64,000 nucleotides of DNA. Source: Syngnathus acus (taxonomy: Eukaryota > Chordata > Actinopteri > Syngnathiformes > Syngnathidae). The DNA lies in assembly GCF_901709675.1 (NCBI RefSeq), contig NC_051095.1, positions 20,583,956 through 20,647,955 of the forward strand. The letters are read 5' to 3'. The translations under genes and the position numbers were made by a program. Shown here piece by piece: positions 1 through 10,534 of this stretch. Below the pieces are notes generated by a model that ran no database searches, was not told the DNA's origin, and saw only the letters and a list, made by a program, of their open reading frames with translations. How positions within the stretch are numbered: position 1 is the stretch's first letter; every line of letters starts with the position of its first letter.

Positions 1-149
1 CTGACTTTACATGGATAGATATTTGTTCATAGACACGTTGCATCTTCTCTGTCCTCATCTGCTCACCAGAATATTCTCCGGTGAGTTACGTTACTACTTG
101 ACCCTGGACTAGGTATGTGATTTGAGTAAAGTGAAACTTGCCCTGCCTC

Positions 150-157
150 ATTTGCAT
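150..157 (+). promoter_or_regulatory. Octamer motif ATTTGCAT (left copy)
   Basis: An exact ATTTGCAT lies in the duplicated block, followed about 30 bp later by an E-box CAGGTG. Octamers bind Oct-1/Oct-2 and are typical of immunoglobulin promoters and enhancers. The match is direct; a role for it is inference from its presence beside an Ig light-chain cassette. Confidence 0.4.
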
Positions 158-472
158 GGAGCCAATGTGCAGAGGTCCTGCAGGTGCATCCTGGGACAGC
201 AGAGCGTGGATGCTTCATTAGCCAAGCGCAGAGCCTCAGTTTCGGTGACGTCTTTCATCTTATCTCAAAACTTATATGTGATTAAAATCCACACACAGAA
301 ACAAAATAAAAAATTAATATTAGATTGGACAGTAGTGGTTAACAACATCATTGGCATATTGAACTCTCTCCCCCCCTTCTGCGTAGCGTCCTGTACTTTT
401 GCGCTCTATTCTGACTGTCTGCTGTATGCACACTTGCTCCATTTTTGCTCCTCTTATTTATTATGTTATTTG

Positions 473-668
473 TTTATTTATTATTTATTCATCACTCGTA
501 TTTATTCATTTTGTGCCTTCTTGTTTTTACTTTTTGTGTTGTTTACTTGTATGTATATTGTGTCCTATGTCTTGTCACCGTGGGAAAGTGGGAACATCAT
601 TTCGATCTCTTTGTGTGTCTTGACGTGAAGAAATTGACAATAAAGCAGACTTTGACTTTTTGACTTTG
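473..668 (+). mobile_element. Retroposed 3' tail with TTGACAATAAAGCAGAC end (copy 1 of 3)
   Basis: AT-rich sequence ends in AATAAAGCAGACTTTGAC and TTTGAC-like iterations. The same roughly 190-bp sequence occurs at 12015-12231 and 49124-49318. A shared 3' end with a short iterated tail suggests a 5'-truncated non-LTR retroelement or SINE. The family was not identified. Confidence 0.65.
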
Positions 669-810
669 ATCTTTCACTTCTTTCTTCCCCTGTGGAGATT
701 ATTGTATTTTATGTTATTATTATTTTAACCTATAAACCATTATGTAGTTTACAACTTATTGACGTTAGATATATAACTACAGAAGACAGGACCGATCAAT
801 TTTGGTCTTG

Positions 811-1560
<750 letters not shown>

Positions 1561-1602
1561 GTATCCTCAATAGAAAATCAACTGGAGTGGACTTGGAACT
1601 GA

Positions 1603-2506
1603 ATGGAGGTAACAACACAAAACACAAACATAATGCTCAGGGACACTACTCAACCTACATCAAGCAACAATGGACAGGTAACACAGTGGATACGAGAACA
1701 TGAACAACTCCAACTAACGTTTGATTACAGTGAAAGCAGCACTCTGGACATAGATCAGGACATCGACCCAGACAATAATTTCTTCTCCACCACAAACAAC
1801 ACATGTTATTATTACAGCAATGATCAGTACAATACGGACATCTTAACAAAAGATAAGCTATCTATTATCCATTTCAATAGCCGGAGTCTATATAAAAATG
1901 TTAGTAGCATTCGGGATTACTTAAACACATTCAAACAACCATTTAATATAATAACTATTTCTGAGACCTGGATTACGACTGAGAAGGGAATGCACTTTGA
2001 GATGGAAGGCTATGAATTCATATACAACAACAGACAGAGAAAAGGTGGGGGTGGTGTTGCAATCTATGTTGATTTGAATATGAAATTCAAGATTGTAGAG
2101 GCTATGACACAGGTGGTGGACAATCTTCTTGAATGTCTCACGATACAGATTTGTGTTGAAAAGAAAAAAGACATTATTATAAGCTGTGTCTATAGAGCTC
2201 CTGGTTCTAGCATTGAGACATTCACAGAATGGATAGAAAGTGTGATTATACAAAAAGGCAACAAAAATATTTTTATTTGCGGGGATTATAACATTGATCT
2301 ATTAAATCCAAATAAGCAACAAAATATTGATGATTTTTTAAATTGAATGCATAGCCTGAGTCTCTTTCCTACAATCACTAGACCCACGAGAGTAACATCA
2401 CAGAGTGCTACTCTGATAGATAACATATTCACCAATATAATAGAAAACAGGACAACAAGCGGGTTATTAATTACTGATATTACTGACCACCTTCCAGTGT
2501 TTACAG
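1603..2506 (+). pseudogene. LINE ORF2 endonuclease fragment, stop codon and 3' truncation
   Basis: The frame shows the endonuclease/exonuclease/phosphatase fold motifs in order: SETWI near codon 120, YRAPGSS, GDYNIDLL near codon 228 and, after an in-frame TGA at 2344-2346, the TDHLPV catalytic motif near 2485. Homology evidently runs straight through the stop, so this is a single premature stop in an otherwise intact domain. The hAT insertion at 2507 removes the reverse transcriptase. The element is therefore dead. Confidence 0.8.
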
Positions 2507-2730
2507 CAGGGGTGGGCAAACTTTTTGACTCGCGGGCCGAACTGGGTTCTAAATTTGGACCGGAGGGCCGAACCAGGAGCAGATGGACGTAGTGTTTGTG
2601 TGAAGTAATATAAACGACCTGTAAAGGTCATTGCATAAAATGTGTTGGCCTTTAGTAGGCAAGTAAAGCATGGATATTAAAAAAACGCTTTTTGGAAACA
2701 AAGCATTTATTAACACCATTAAAAAAATAC
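2507..2730 (+). mobile_element. hAT-type element, 5' end (copy 1)
   Basis: Begins CAGGGGTGGGCAAACTTTTT followed by a GC-rich CGCGGGCC stretch, the usual terminal sequence of Charlie-like hAT elements. It is near-identical to 3928-4145. No matching inverted right end was found nearby, so the element is incomplete or nested. Sequence 2731-3125 shows nothing recognisable. Confidence 0.75.
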
Positions 2731-3125
2731 TGCCATCGAGCTGTACGTGAACATCAAGGGCGTCAAGGTCATCTCACATGAACACAAACATTTAATGTAT
2801 GGAATGTCTACATGTTTTGTGTGACGTTTGTCCGCAATTATTTCCCTCCAATATCCAAACGCTCCACATCAACTCACACTGCTCGAAAGGAGACATATCA
2901 TGCATTTCCCCCATATTAAAAGATAATAACAAATTGCCTCATTGAGTAACAATATTGACTTTGTTGTTTTATGTCATGCTTGACGGGTTGGTCGGCACTC
3001 CAGAAATACAGCTTTTTGTATACAACATGAAAAAGTTACTTGTCCCATAGGACTGGATTAAACCTATTGAGCTAATGTGTTATATGTCATGACTCTACAT
3101 TACATAATAATCTTTTTATTTTCAG

Positions 3126-3327
3126 ATTTGTGTGAATGATGAGCTGGTTTCTAAGAGGTTTGCCATCCACAGCCAAGACTGTTCCAACAGCAGCAAGTTG
3201 GAGCAGATTAATGCTCAGCATTTTAGGATTTCAAACCGCTGCCCTAACACGCCTGGCAGCAGACCCCTAGCACAGGCAGCAGCTGCTCCAGTTCCATTAT
3301 CACCAGTGGAAACTGCACCTGCTCCAG
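3126..3327 (+). other. Orphan exon-like open segment 1
   Basis: A strong acceptor (TTTTTATTTTCAG) precedes 202 nt with no stop in the frame that reads ICVNDELVSKRF. A strong donor, CCAG then GTAAG, follows. The C-terminal part is Ala/Pro-rich. It pairs in phase with 3753-3805. The protein is not recognised. It lies between two hAT 5' ends, so it could be a captured gene fragment, a relict host exon or chance. Confidence 0.4.
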
Positions 3328-3752
3328 GTAAGAAAAGGTTCAGCATCTATATTCAGATAGAATCACCATTTCTTTTTCAAGGCTTGGAAAAAATCGAAAA
3401 AAGAAATGGTCAACACGTTTATTTATTTTTTACCCCAACCATTTCCAGATACCATCGTACGCCATCTACACGGGCATTTACCCATTCGTCCCACTAACTT
3501 TAGCACAGGCAGAGGCTTGAGAGTATGGTCTATCACAACCATTAGGATGTTTGTCGTTACCAGGATTTGAACGGTGGTTATTTGTGTCAAAGGCAGCAAT
3601 CCACCAACCGTATTGTTCAGCTCCAAGTTATTGAGCTTTTAATCTATCATCACTAGTGAGAATGTAATTAACCCAGCCTTGCTAGTTGGAAAGTAGTACT
3701 GCATGGTGTTTGTTGACTAGATAACAATTATTTAATGTCATGTAACCTTCAG

Positions 3753-3805
3753 TGATCCAGCGCGCTAAAACGGGAGTCTGTAATGGGATGACAGGGACCC
3801 CTCAG
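3753..3805 (+). other. Orphan exon-like open segment 2
   Basis: A 53-nt segment between acceptor TAACCTTCAG and donor CTCAG/GTGAGT. Joined to the segment ending at 3327, the split codon G|TG restores the frame and reads VIQRAKTGVCNGMTGTPQ without a stop, ending in phase 0. No continuation was found before the next transposon at 3928. Product unknown. Confidence 0.35.
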
Positions 3806-3927
3806 GTGAGTGTTTGTTCGTGAATGTCCCACAAAGTTGTCTTTGTCATCCATTTTTTTTCAATGTCTGTTTCGTATACACGTAGTTTCAATTTGCTTTC
3901 ATGGTTGCTTTTGTTCAGAGCCTAGAG

Positions 3928-5119
3928 CAGGGGTGGGCAAACTTTTTGACTCGCGGGCCGAACTGGGTTCTAAATTTGGACCGGAGGGCCGAACCAGGAG
4001 CAGATGGACGTAGTGTTTGTGTGAAGTAATATAAGCGACCTGTAAAGGTCATTGCATAAAAGATTTTGGCCTTTAGTAGGTAGTAAAGCATGGATATTCC
4101 AAACAAGTTTTTTGAAAACAAATGCATTTATTAACACCATTAAAAAAAAAAAAAAATCACTAAAAAACTCCTATCGGTGGTTCTCATAAAATACGACACT
4201 GTTATTATGAATAACAGTCTCCATCACTTCAGTGCCTGCAGGTCAGATTAATGAAAGATGTTTATTTTATGAGATCACATCAAACGGCAAACATTCTGAC
4301 CAAATATATCATCTTGAAGAATCGGTGAAAGCATACATCCAAATAAAGTAATCAAAACGGCAACACGGTGAGGGGTATCTGAAGATCAGAGCAGAGTTTT
4401 AACTCACAAACACCTGGTAACAGAGGTGAGGAAACGGGAAACACTTCCTTAAAGTAAGCCTTAACAACTTTACAGGTTAAGATTAGTCGCAAACAGGTGG
4501 TGCATCAATGTCCTTGAGCATCCTGCATTGTTTGAAAATGAGAATGGTCGCTAGTTTCAATCCCTGCTATGTGTACAAATCATATTAAAAATACATTTTT
4601 TTACAACAAACTTGAGAGCCTCCCCTTCATTTTCAGTGGGAACAGTGTTGTTGGTCTCCCTTTTTTGCTAGTGCGTCATAGTCTGGAGTAAAATTTGTTG
4701 TGGCAATTCTTAGGAGAGATCCGAGGTGTGACGGGTTGATGTTGATGTTCATGTGGCTGAACGTCACGTCGCGTACGTCGAGCCAAATTGGCCACTCTTT
4801 TTTAAACACTCGGCACTGTGTCCACCTTGCTTTTCCTTGGGCGACTCATTTTAATAGAAGGATTCCAGGGGAAGGTTTGTGGGTGGCTTTACCGTAAAAC
4901 TGTATCTGAAAGCTCAGCGCGCGAATTACAAGAATGCTGTCGTCACAGCCCACGCTCTAAATTTGGGACTGATACAAATAGAGCGCGAGTGCGCCATGTC
5001 CGTACTACTGAGTACGCGGTTGTGAGTGTGCACCGAGCTTTCAGACACGGCTTCCGGTAGTAAATGCGCAGGCGAGCGGTTCCCCATCTACTGGGGAAAC
5101 GCAGTCATTGCAGGCAAAA
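3928..5119 (+). mobile_element. hAT-type element (copy 2), interrupted by a LINE
   Basis: It starts with the same CAGGGGTGGGCAAAC terminus as 2507, and the first 215 bp are almost identical. A GC-rich interior follows to about 5119 (GAGCGCGAGTGCGCCATGTC near 4980), with no intact transposase frame. A 5'-truncated LINE begins at about 5120. The right terminus and target duplication were not found, so the end given is the point of interruption, not a true border. Confidence 0.55.
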
Positions 5120-6613
5120 TGACCAAAAAAAATGTTGCTGAAGGACTGCGCAGATCAGCTGGCTGGAGTCTTCACAAAGATTTTCAACCAGTCCCTTACA
5201 GAGTCCACCGTCCCATCCTGTTTAAAATCCTCCACTATAGTCCCCCTGCCCAAGAAACGCCACATCACCAGCCTTAATGACTACCGGCCAGTCGCACTCA
5301 CCCCAGTGGTGATGAAGTGCTTTGAAAAGCTGGTACGGGGTCACATCACATCACTCCTGTTCAGAGGTTTTGACCCCCACCAGTTTGCCTACAGGGCAAA
5401 TAGATCCACAGAGGACGCAGTAGCTACAGCCCTCCACGCTGCACTGTCCCACCTGGAGCAGCCGGGAAGCTATGTGCGGATGCTCTTCGTGGACTTTAGC
5501 TCTGCTTTTAACACCATCCTCCCCCACAGACTGGTGGACATACCCGGGGGCCTGGGACTTCCACACGATACTTGCAGGTGGATTAAGAGCTTCCTGACGG
5601 GTCGCAGCGAGAGGGTGAGAGTGGGCCGTCATACATCCACACTTCTCAGTCTTGGTACCGGCTCCCCACAGGGCTGCGTACTGAGCCCACTGCTTTACAC
5701 GCTCTACACACATACATGCACCGCCGCCCACCGCAGCAACACCATCGTGAAATTTGCGGATGACATCACCGTGGTGGGGCTCATCTCAAAGGGGGATGAG
5801 TCTGCCTACAGGGACGAAGTGGTGCAGCTATCGGAGTGGTGCGGAGAGAACAATCTGCTCCTAAACACGGCTAAAACCCAAGAACTGGTCATTGATTTTA
5901 GGAGGAAAAATAAAACGGACATTCTACCAGTTATTATCAACGGGGTCTGTGTGGAGAGGGTGTCCTCCTTCCGCTACCTGGGAGTCCACATCGAGGAGGA
6001 CTTCACCTGGAGCGTGAACACCTCTGAGCTGCTAAAAAAGGCCCAGCAGAGACTCTACTTCCTAAGGGTGCTGAGGAGGCACAGCATTACACAAAGACTG
6101 CTGGTGTCCTTCTATCGCTGCTCCATAGAGAGCACTTTAACATACTGTATACGTATGTGTTTGGTACTCCAGCTGTACTGCTGCTCAGAGGAAAAAGCTC
6201 CAAGGGGTCATCAACACAGCACAGAAGATCATTGGCTGCCCTCTCCCCACACTGGAAGACCTACACAGAACCCGCTGTCTCAAAAAAACACAGAACATTC
6301 TGAAGGACAATTCCCACCCTGGCCACTCCCTTTTCGAACTGTTGCCATCAGGCAGACGCTACAGATCAATTAGGTCAAGGACTAGCAGATTCGCCAACAG
6401 TTTTTACCCTACAGCGGTAGTCACATTGAATGCCGCTAAAAGAAAATGATTATGTCTGTGTATGTTCTTCTGTGGGTTTTTAGCTTGTATTTTTTAATCT
6501 TTTTATTCTATTTATTCTATTTATTTTTTTATTTTCATGCACTGATCGGTTGGCACTTTTTAAATTTCGTTGTACATGTGTGACAATGACAATAAAGATC
6601 TATTCTATTCTAT
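5120..6613 (+). mobile_element. 5'-truncated L2-like LINE with 3' tail
   Basis: Reverse transcriptase coding sequence runs to a 3' UTR ending GACAATGACAATAAAGATC and a (TCTAT)n tail at about 6596-6613. That ending is common in fish L2/CR1-group LINEs. The 5' half, with ORF1 and endonuclease, is missing. The sequence just after it (6614-7087) is AT-rich and shows nothing I can name. Confidence 0.85.
5132..6449 (+). pseudogene. LINE reverse transcriptase, frameshifted
   Basis: The frame carries RT motifs in order: [57 protein letters not shown] and the catalytic FADD ([10 protein letters not shown]), then the thumb-like YLGVHI. After TLTYCI (about 6150) the family sequence continues in another frame ([12 protein letters not shown] to FYPTAVVTL) and ends at TGA 6447-6449, so one small indel has broken the gene. 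The catalytic aspartates are intact, but the N-terminus is lost. Confidence 0.85.
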
Positions 6614-7087
6614 GAATACAGAAACCTTGTCAGTGGGGTGGTACTACCTACCATATAGATAGTATATAGTGTGAGATAGTGTAAGATAATACTATTTTCA
6701 AATGATTCTATTTTCAACATTTGCAACAGTAATTAATAAAACAATTGACATAATTATAAAATTACAAATATGTGCAATATGGGTTTTTCTTACTGCATGA
6801 CACTGAAAATACTGATTGTATAATTTTTGCAGTATGTTGCAGAAAGCATGCAATTTTAGAGCACTGAAACTACACGACACAACAATTTTGACACACAACA
6901 GCGAGGGGAAGAATTAATAAGTGCTGAAATTCAAATGTAATTTACCAGGCCAAAAAACTTTGATGACAATTTTTTATTGAAGAATTCTAAGCTAGCAAGT
7001 ATAAAGTTGAAAGAAAAGATCCCTCCAAGCATGCAAATACATCATTGCTATGGCCTGATTAGCCCACACAACGTAAATGTTGACCAT

Positions 7088-7407
7088 CTAGGTCGCACAC
7101 GTTGACTTTCTGATGGTGTTTTCAGCAGACTTGGAGCCCAAAGACACTTTACAGGTGTAAGTGGCGTCCGCATTCCAGTTGGATGTCTCCACGGTCAAAT
7201 AACTGCTGATTGTGTAAGTTTGGTCCGCTTGTCGCATGGCGGGGCCGGTCTTGACGGCGCCGCTCACCGGAAGGCCACGAGTCAGCCATGTGACGTCTGC
7301 ATATGGGGACGACTGTGTGGCCACACAGACCAGGGTGGCCTTTTCGGACTGGAGCTCGGCGCTGGCCGGGGGAAAGACTGTCACCACGGGGGCAGGGAGG
7401 TCAGCGC
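7088..7407 (-). CDS. Immunoglobulin light chain constant-region exon
   Basis: A single C1-set Ig exon of about 106 codons. The acceptor TACTCTTCAG lies at 7408-7410 and TAG at 7088-7090. It reads ADLPAPVVTVFPP, then the first intradomain cysteine in KATLVCVA, the invariant Trp in VTWLTRG, and the second cysteine in YTCKVS. It ends in STCAT, whose cysteine is placed to bond a heavy chain. The J donor (phase 1) joins it exactly to give VTSADLPAP. Light-chain C domains pair with CH1 of the heavy chain. The sequence looks like a teleost light chain, perhaps the sigma/L2 class; isotype was not tested. Confidence 0.88.
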
Positions 7408-8227
7408 CTGAAGAGTAAAAATCCATTTGCTTGGGTTAGCTTTGCCCACACATACTCGAATTCTAGACAACATGCATTAAAGATTAATCAACACATACTG
7501 TACAAGAAACATCCCCCGACCTACAGTTTGTGATCCCTTGCGCTAATGAACTGCAATTGTAAACTGAACTGACCAGCAAAAAAAAAAAAAGGCTTGTATT
7601 AATTCATGCTTAATTTTAGTTGATAAAATCTTAATCGGAACAGTTGGCAGTGTTGCAGAGGCGCTCTGAATCATATTGACATAATAATCATAATAATCAT
7701 ACTGACATTTAGTCATAAATATATCTGTCGGTCGGTCTATCTGTCTATCTAAATGAAAATTGAAAACTAAAATGAAAATTGTCAAAGTAAAACATCAACT
7801 GAAAAAAAATCAACACATACCTCAAAAGCGACCAAACAAAAAAAAGAAGATATAGACTATTAAAAAGATCAATTTAAACATAAATTAAGTTTGATTTTGA
7901 TAGAAAAACTGTGCTTACTGTCAGTAAAAGATAAACTGAAAAGAATCAACACATTTGTGTACCTCAAAAGTGACCAAACAAAATAAATAAATAAATAAAA
8001 AATATAGACTATCAAAAAGATAAATTTAAACATAAACCAAATTTGATTTTGAAAGAAAAACTGTGCTTTACTATCAGTCTCACATGGCAAGACTTGGTGT
8101 GTATCACTGACAAATACTGGAATAAATAGCGAAAGTGCAAAGCTAAAATAAAAAAATTATATTTTGAAAATGTACTCAACGGGGAATTTGAGTAGATTGG
8201 GAAATAAGATGAATTTAAAAGACTTAC

Positions 8228-8261
8228 TTGTCACAAACACCTTGGTTCCTCCTCCGAAGAC
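8228..8261 (-). CDS. Immunoglobulin light chain J segment
   Basis: Encodes the J signature VFGGGTKVFVT, with Phe-Gly-X-Gly, and ends at a consensus donor (ACAA then GTAAGTC). A 23-spacer RSS sits directly upstream. The donor phase fits the C exon at 7407. The J-C intron is about 820 bp. Confidence 0.92.
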
Positions 8262-8300
8262 CACAGCGATTTCGTTTGTGCTCACAGTCGTACAAAAACT
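8262..8300 (-). promoter_or_regulatory. J-side recombination signal, 23-bp spacer
   Basis: On the plus strand: heptamer CACAGCG (8262-8268, one mismatch to CACAGTG), a spacer of exactly 23 bp, and nonamer ACAAAAACT (8292-8300, one mismatch). It abuts the J coding end. It pairs under the 12/23 rule with the V signal at 8913-8940 for RAG cutting. Confidence 0.92.
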
Positions 8301-8912
8301 GATGACGCTGAAGACTCGTCCGCAATGTTCCCACCAGGCCTCTTCATGACATTGGCCTTTAATCCCGAATACTTCTGGATGGCCATATTCACTCATTTGT
8401 CTCTCCTCTCCTCTCCAATGGTGGTGGAAATCAACATATTAGTCAAAATGATCATGGTGACAGAGACGTCTGTCAAGAGGAAGGTGAATCTTGGAAGAGC
8501 AACATCTTGGCCATGTAGAAACAACAACACTTTGAGGCTCTGAACATCAGATTTCCATGTTCTGTTTAAAATCTCCCCCTGGATTGGATCTGGATAAATT
8601 CGTCCAGCTTTTGAGGTAAAAGAGATATGATTAAGATACATTGTTTTTGGACATACTCGACAGGTGTCCCTTTGAAATGGAGTGTTCAGCCATCCATTCG
8701 TCCATTTCTATAGCGTTTGCCTTCATTAGCGTCATGGATGAAGAGGACCTGAATCCTGCTAACGTTTGGTCATGGAAGCAGAGAACACCCTGGAGTGCAG
8801 ACCTTGTTGCTAACTCAAGACCAACAGGCCCAGAACCATGAGCGTAATAATCCAACAAGTGAGGCAGATCCGGAGCATGTTGGCTAGACAAAAAGCAGAA
8901 GTAAGAATGGGC
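8301..8912. other. V-J intersegment DNA
   Basis: The DNA that V-J joining would delete or invert. No second V or J segment was found. 8690-8870 weakly resembles a decayed copy of the dispersed SINE family seen intact at 48077-48446 (opening CCATCCATTCGTCCATTTC). Confidence 0.5.
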
Positions 8913-8940
8913 AGTTTCTGTCACTCAATAAATCACTGTG
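8913..8940 (-). promoter_or_regulatory. V-side recombination signal, 12-bp spacer
   Basis: On the minus strand: a perfect heptamer CACAGTG immediately after the V coding end, a spacer of exactly 12 bp, and nonamer ACAGAAACT (two mismatches to the consensus). V-12/J-23 is the kappa-like arrangement; classical lambda has V-23/J-12. Confidence 0.92.
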
Positions 8941-9276
8941 CTACAAGTCCCTGAGCAGTGTCGTCCCATGTGCTACAATAATACTCAGCAGAGTCTCCTG
9001 ACTTTGCCTGCTTAATGATGAACTGGTAGTTTACAGGAGAGGACGTTTTAACATCAAAGCGACTTGAGGAGGATTGGAATTGTGCTCCAAAGGTAGGCGA
9101 GGACTGCGTACGGTAATAATACAGAATAAACTCTGGAGCGTCGCCAGGTATTTGTTTATAAAAATTGACAAGATAGTTGTCATCCCTCTGAATGTTGCAG
9201 TCAAAAAGAACTTGTTGTCCTTCAGGAACTGTCAGGACCGCCGGTGTCTGGGTAACCACCTTGGCTGCATCACCAT
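8941..9276 (-). CDS. Immunoglobulin light chain V exon
   Basis: An intact V-set domain of 112 codons. Acceptor TTTTGACAG lies just upstream. The first cysteine is in VLFDCNIQ, the framework-2 motif is NFYKQIPG, and the second cysteine is in the J-proximal GDSAEYYCSTWDD, followed by the RSS. The conserved Trp after the first Cys is replaced by Phe (FYKQ). No stop or frameshift is present up to the heptamer, so it is potentially functional. V domains form half of the antigen-binding site. Confidence 0.9.
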
Positions 9277-9353
9277 CTGTCAAAAGGAAGAAAATCAACA
9301 AGGTGCTGTCACCTGACTTGAAAATGGAGGAGAAACACCAGAGAGGGTCTCAC

Positions 9354-9393
9354 AAGTCAGAGCGCTGACGAGAAGGCAGAGGGTCCCAAACAT
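9354..9393 (-). CDS. Ig light chain leader exon
   Basis: ATG at 9391-9393 opens MFGTLCLLVSALT, a hydrophobic signal peptide. The donor ACTT|GTGAGA at 9353 leaves a 77-bp intron before the V exon. The split codon restores ...SALTYGDAAKVV. This 40-nt leader plus a short intron is the standard V-gene layout. Confidence 0.88.
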
Positions 9394-10086
9394 GGTGTCT
9401 GTGATCAGCGGGGAAATGTCAGGCAAGCGAGTCGACGAAGCAAGGCTAGTCGAAGGGGCCTGCAGCTTTTAAATGCACCAGGGAGGAAGTGCTGGGGAGC
9501 TTTATGCGTCAGTGATCATTCATCCAGAGACAGCTAGGCTACGCATTTAGAATGTGGGCCCTCAGTGGGGACGTTTTGCACCTTATCTACCTCTTAACAT
9601 TTAAAAAGTTAAAAAATGAATTCACAGCAGAATGCAGAAATGTAAAGGTGTTAATGAGGGCAGACCGCTACAGGCATGTTTTGCTCGTGCAAAGTGACTG
9701 ACAGTGATTCTGATTTGTTAAAAAAAAAAGAATCCCGTTACTTAGGTATTTATGTTTCTTGTAGAATAAAATCATAGATTTGTTTCTAAATACTCAACAA
9801 TCCCATTGATTTAGTATAGGTATCGGTAAATTGTCAAAACAAGTTTCCTATTGGTCCGGGGGGGCGTTTGAGGTAGCTAAATCACACGTACACTAATACG
9901 TCAACATTTTATTTAGAAAAATCATAGTAATGAAATAAAAGTAATTGTCCATTCCAAAGCAAGAACCTTTGTTCAAGGGTGTGTGTTGTTTTTGAGGTCG
10001 CCCCTTCCCCAAACAACCTTCCTGAAACTTTCAATGATTATTTGCCCATTTTATAGCAAGTATCTTGCTGATTGACCCATCTTAAA
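9394..10086. promoter_or_regulatory. Upstream region of the Ig V gene
   Basis: No gene was found. The V promoter should lie here. A TATA-like TTTAAA sits about 80 bp upstream of the leader ATG (near 9468-9474), but no exact octamer was found in the first 200 bp. The nearest exact octamer is at 10236 in the duplicated block. Confidence 0.35.
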
Positions 10087-10235
10087 CTGACTTTACATGT
10101 ATAGATATTTGTTCATAGACACATTGCATCTTCTCTGTCCTCATCTGCTCACCAGAATATTCTCCGGTGAGTTACGTTACTACTTGACCCTGGACTAGGT
10201 ATGTGATTTGAGTAAAGTGAAACTTGCCCTGCCTC

Positions 10236-10243
10236 ATTTGCAT
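10236..10243 (+). promoter_or_regulatory. Octamer motif ATTTGCAT (right copy)
   Basis: Identical to the octamer at 150-157, including the CAGGTG E-box about 30 bp downstream. It lies about 840 bp upstream of the Ig leader exon. Its use as an Ig promoter or enhancer element is inferred. Confidence 0.45.
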
Positions 10244-10534
10244 GGAGCCAATGTGCAGAGGTCCTGCAGGTGCATCCTGGGACAGCAGAGCGTGGATGCT
10301 TCATTAGCCAAGCGCAGAGCCTCAGTTTCGGTGACGTCTTTCATCTTATCTCAAAACTTATATGTGATTAAAATACACACACAGAAACAAAATAAAAAAA
10401 AAATATTAGATTGGACAGTAGTGGTTAACAACATCATTGGCATCTTGAACTCTCTCCCCCCTTCTGTCCTGTACTTTTGTGCTCTATTCTGACTGTCTGC
10501 TGTATGCACACTTGCTCCATTTTTGCTCCTCTTA

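Larger units (their letters stand above)
1..798. repeat. Left copy of a segmental duplication (continues past left edge)
   Basis: This stretch is repeated in direct orientation at 10087-12357 with only scattered differences, once the 1464-bp insertion in the right copy is discounted. Homology stops near 798, where this copy runs into a TATC microsatellite and the right copy continues into unrelated sequence. The left end is cut by the window edge. It contains an octamer ATTTGCAT at 150-157 and a LINE-like 3' tail (473-668). The 168-codon reading frame across it is not considered a gene, because it begins at a non-ATG codon and is not kept intact in the other copy. Confidence 0.9.

Noticed and set aside
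122-628. 168-codon frame in the left duplication copy
   Set aside because: It starts at a non-ATG codon, runs into the retroposed AT-rich tail and is not preserved in the right copy.
7028-7041. Octamer-like ATGCAAAT just 3' of the Ig constant exon
   Set aside because: It is an exact 8-mer, but in AT-rich DNA with no repeat or supporting motif; kept only as a note.
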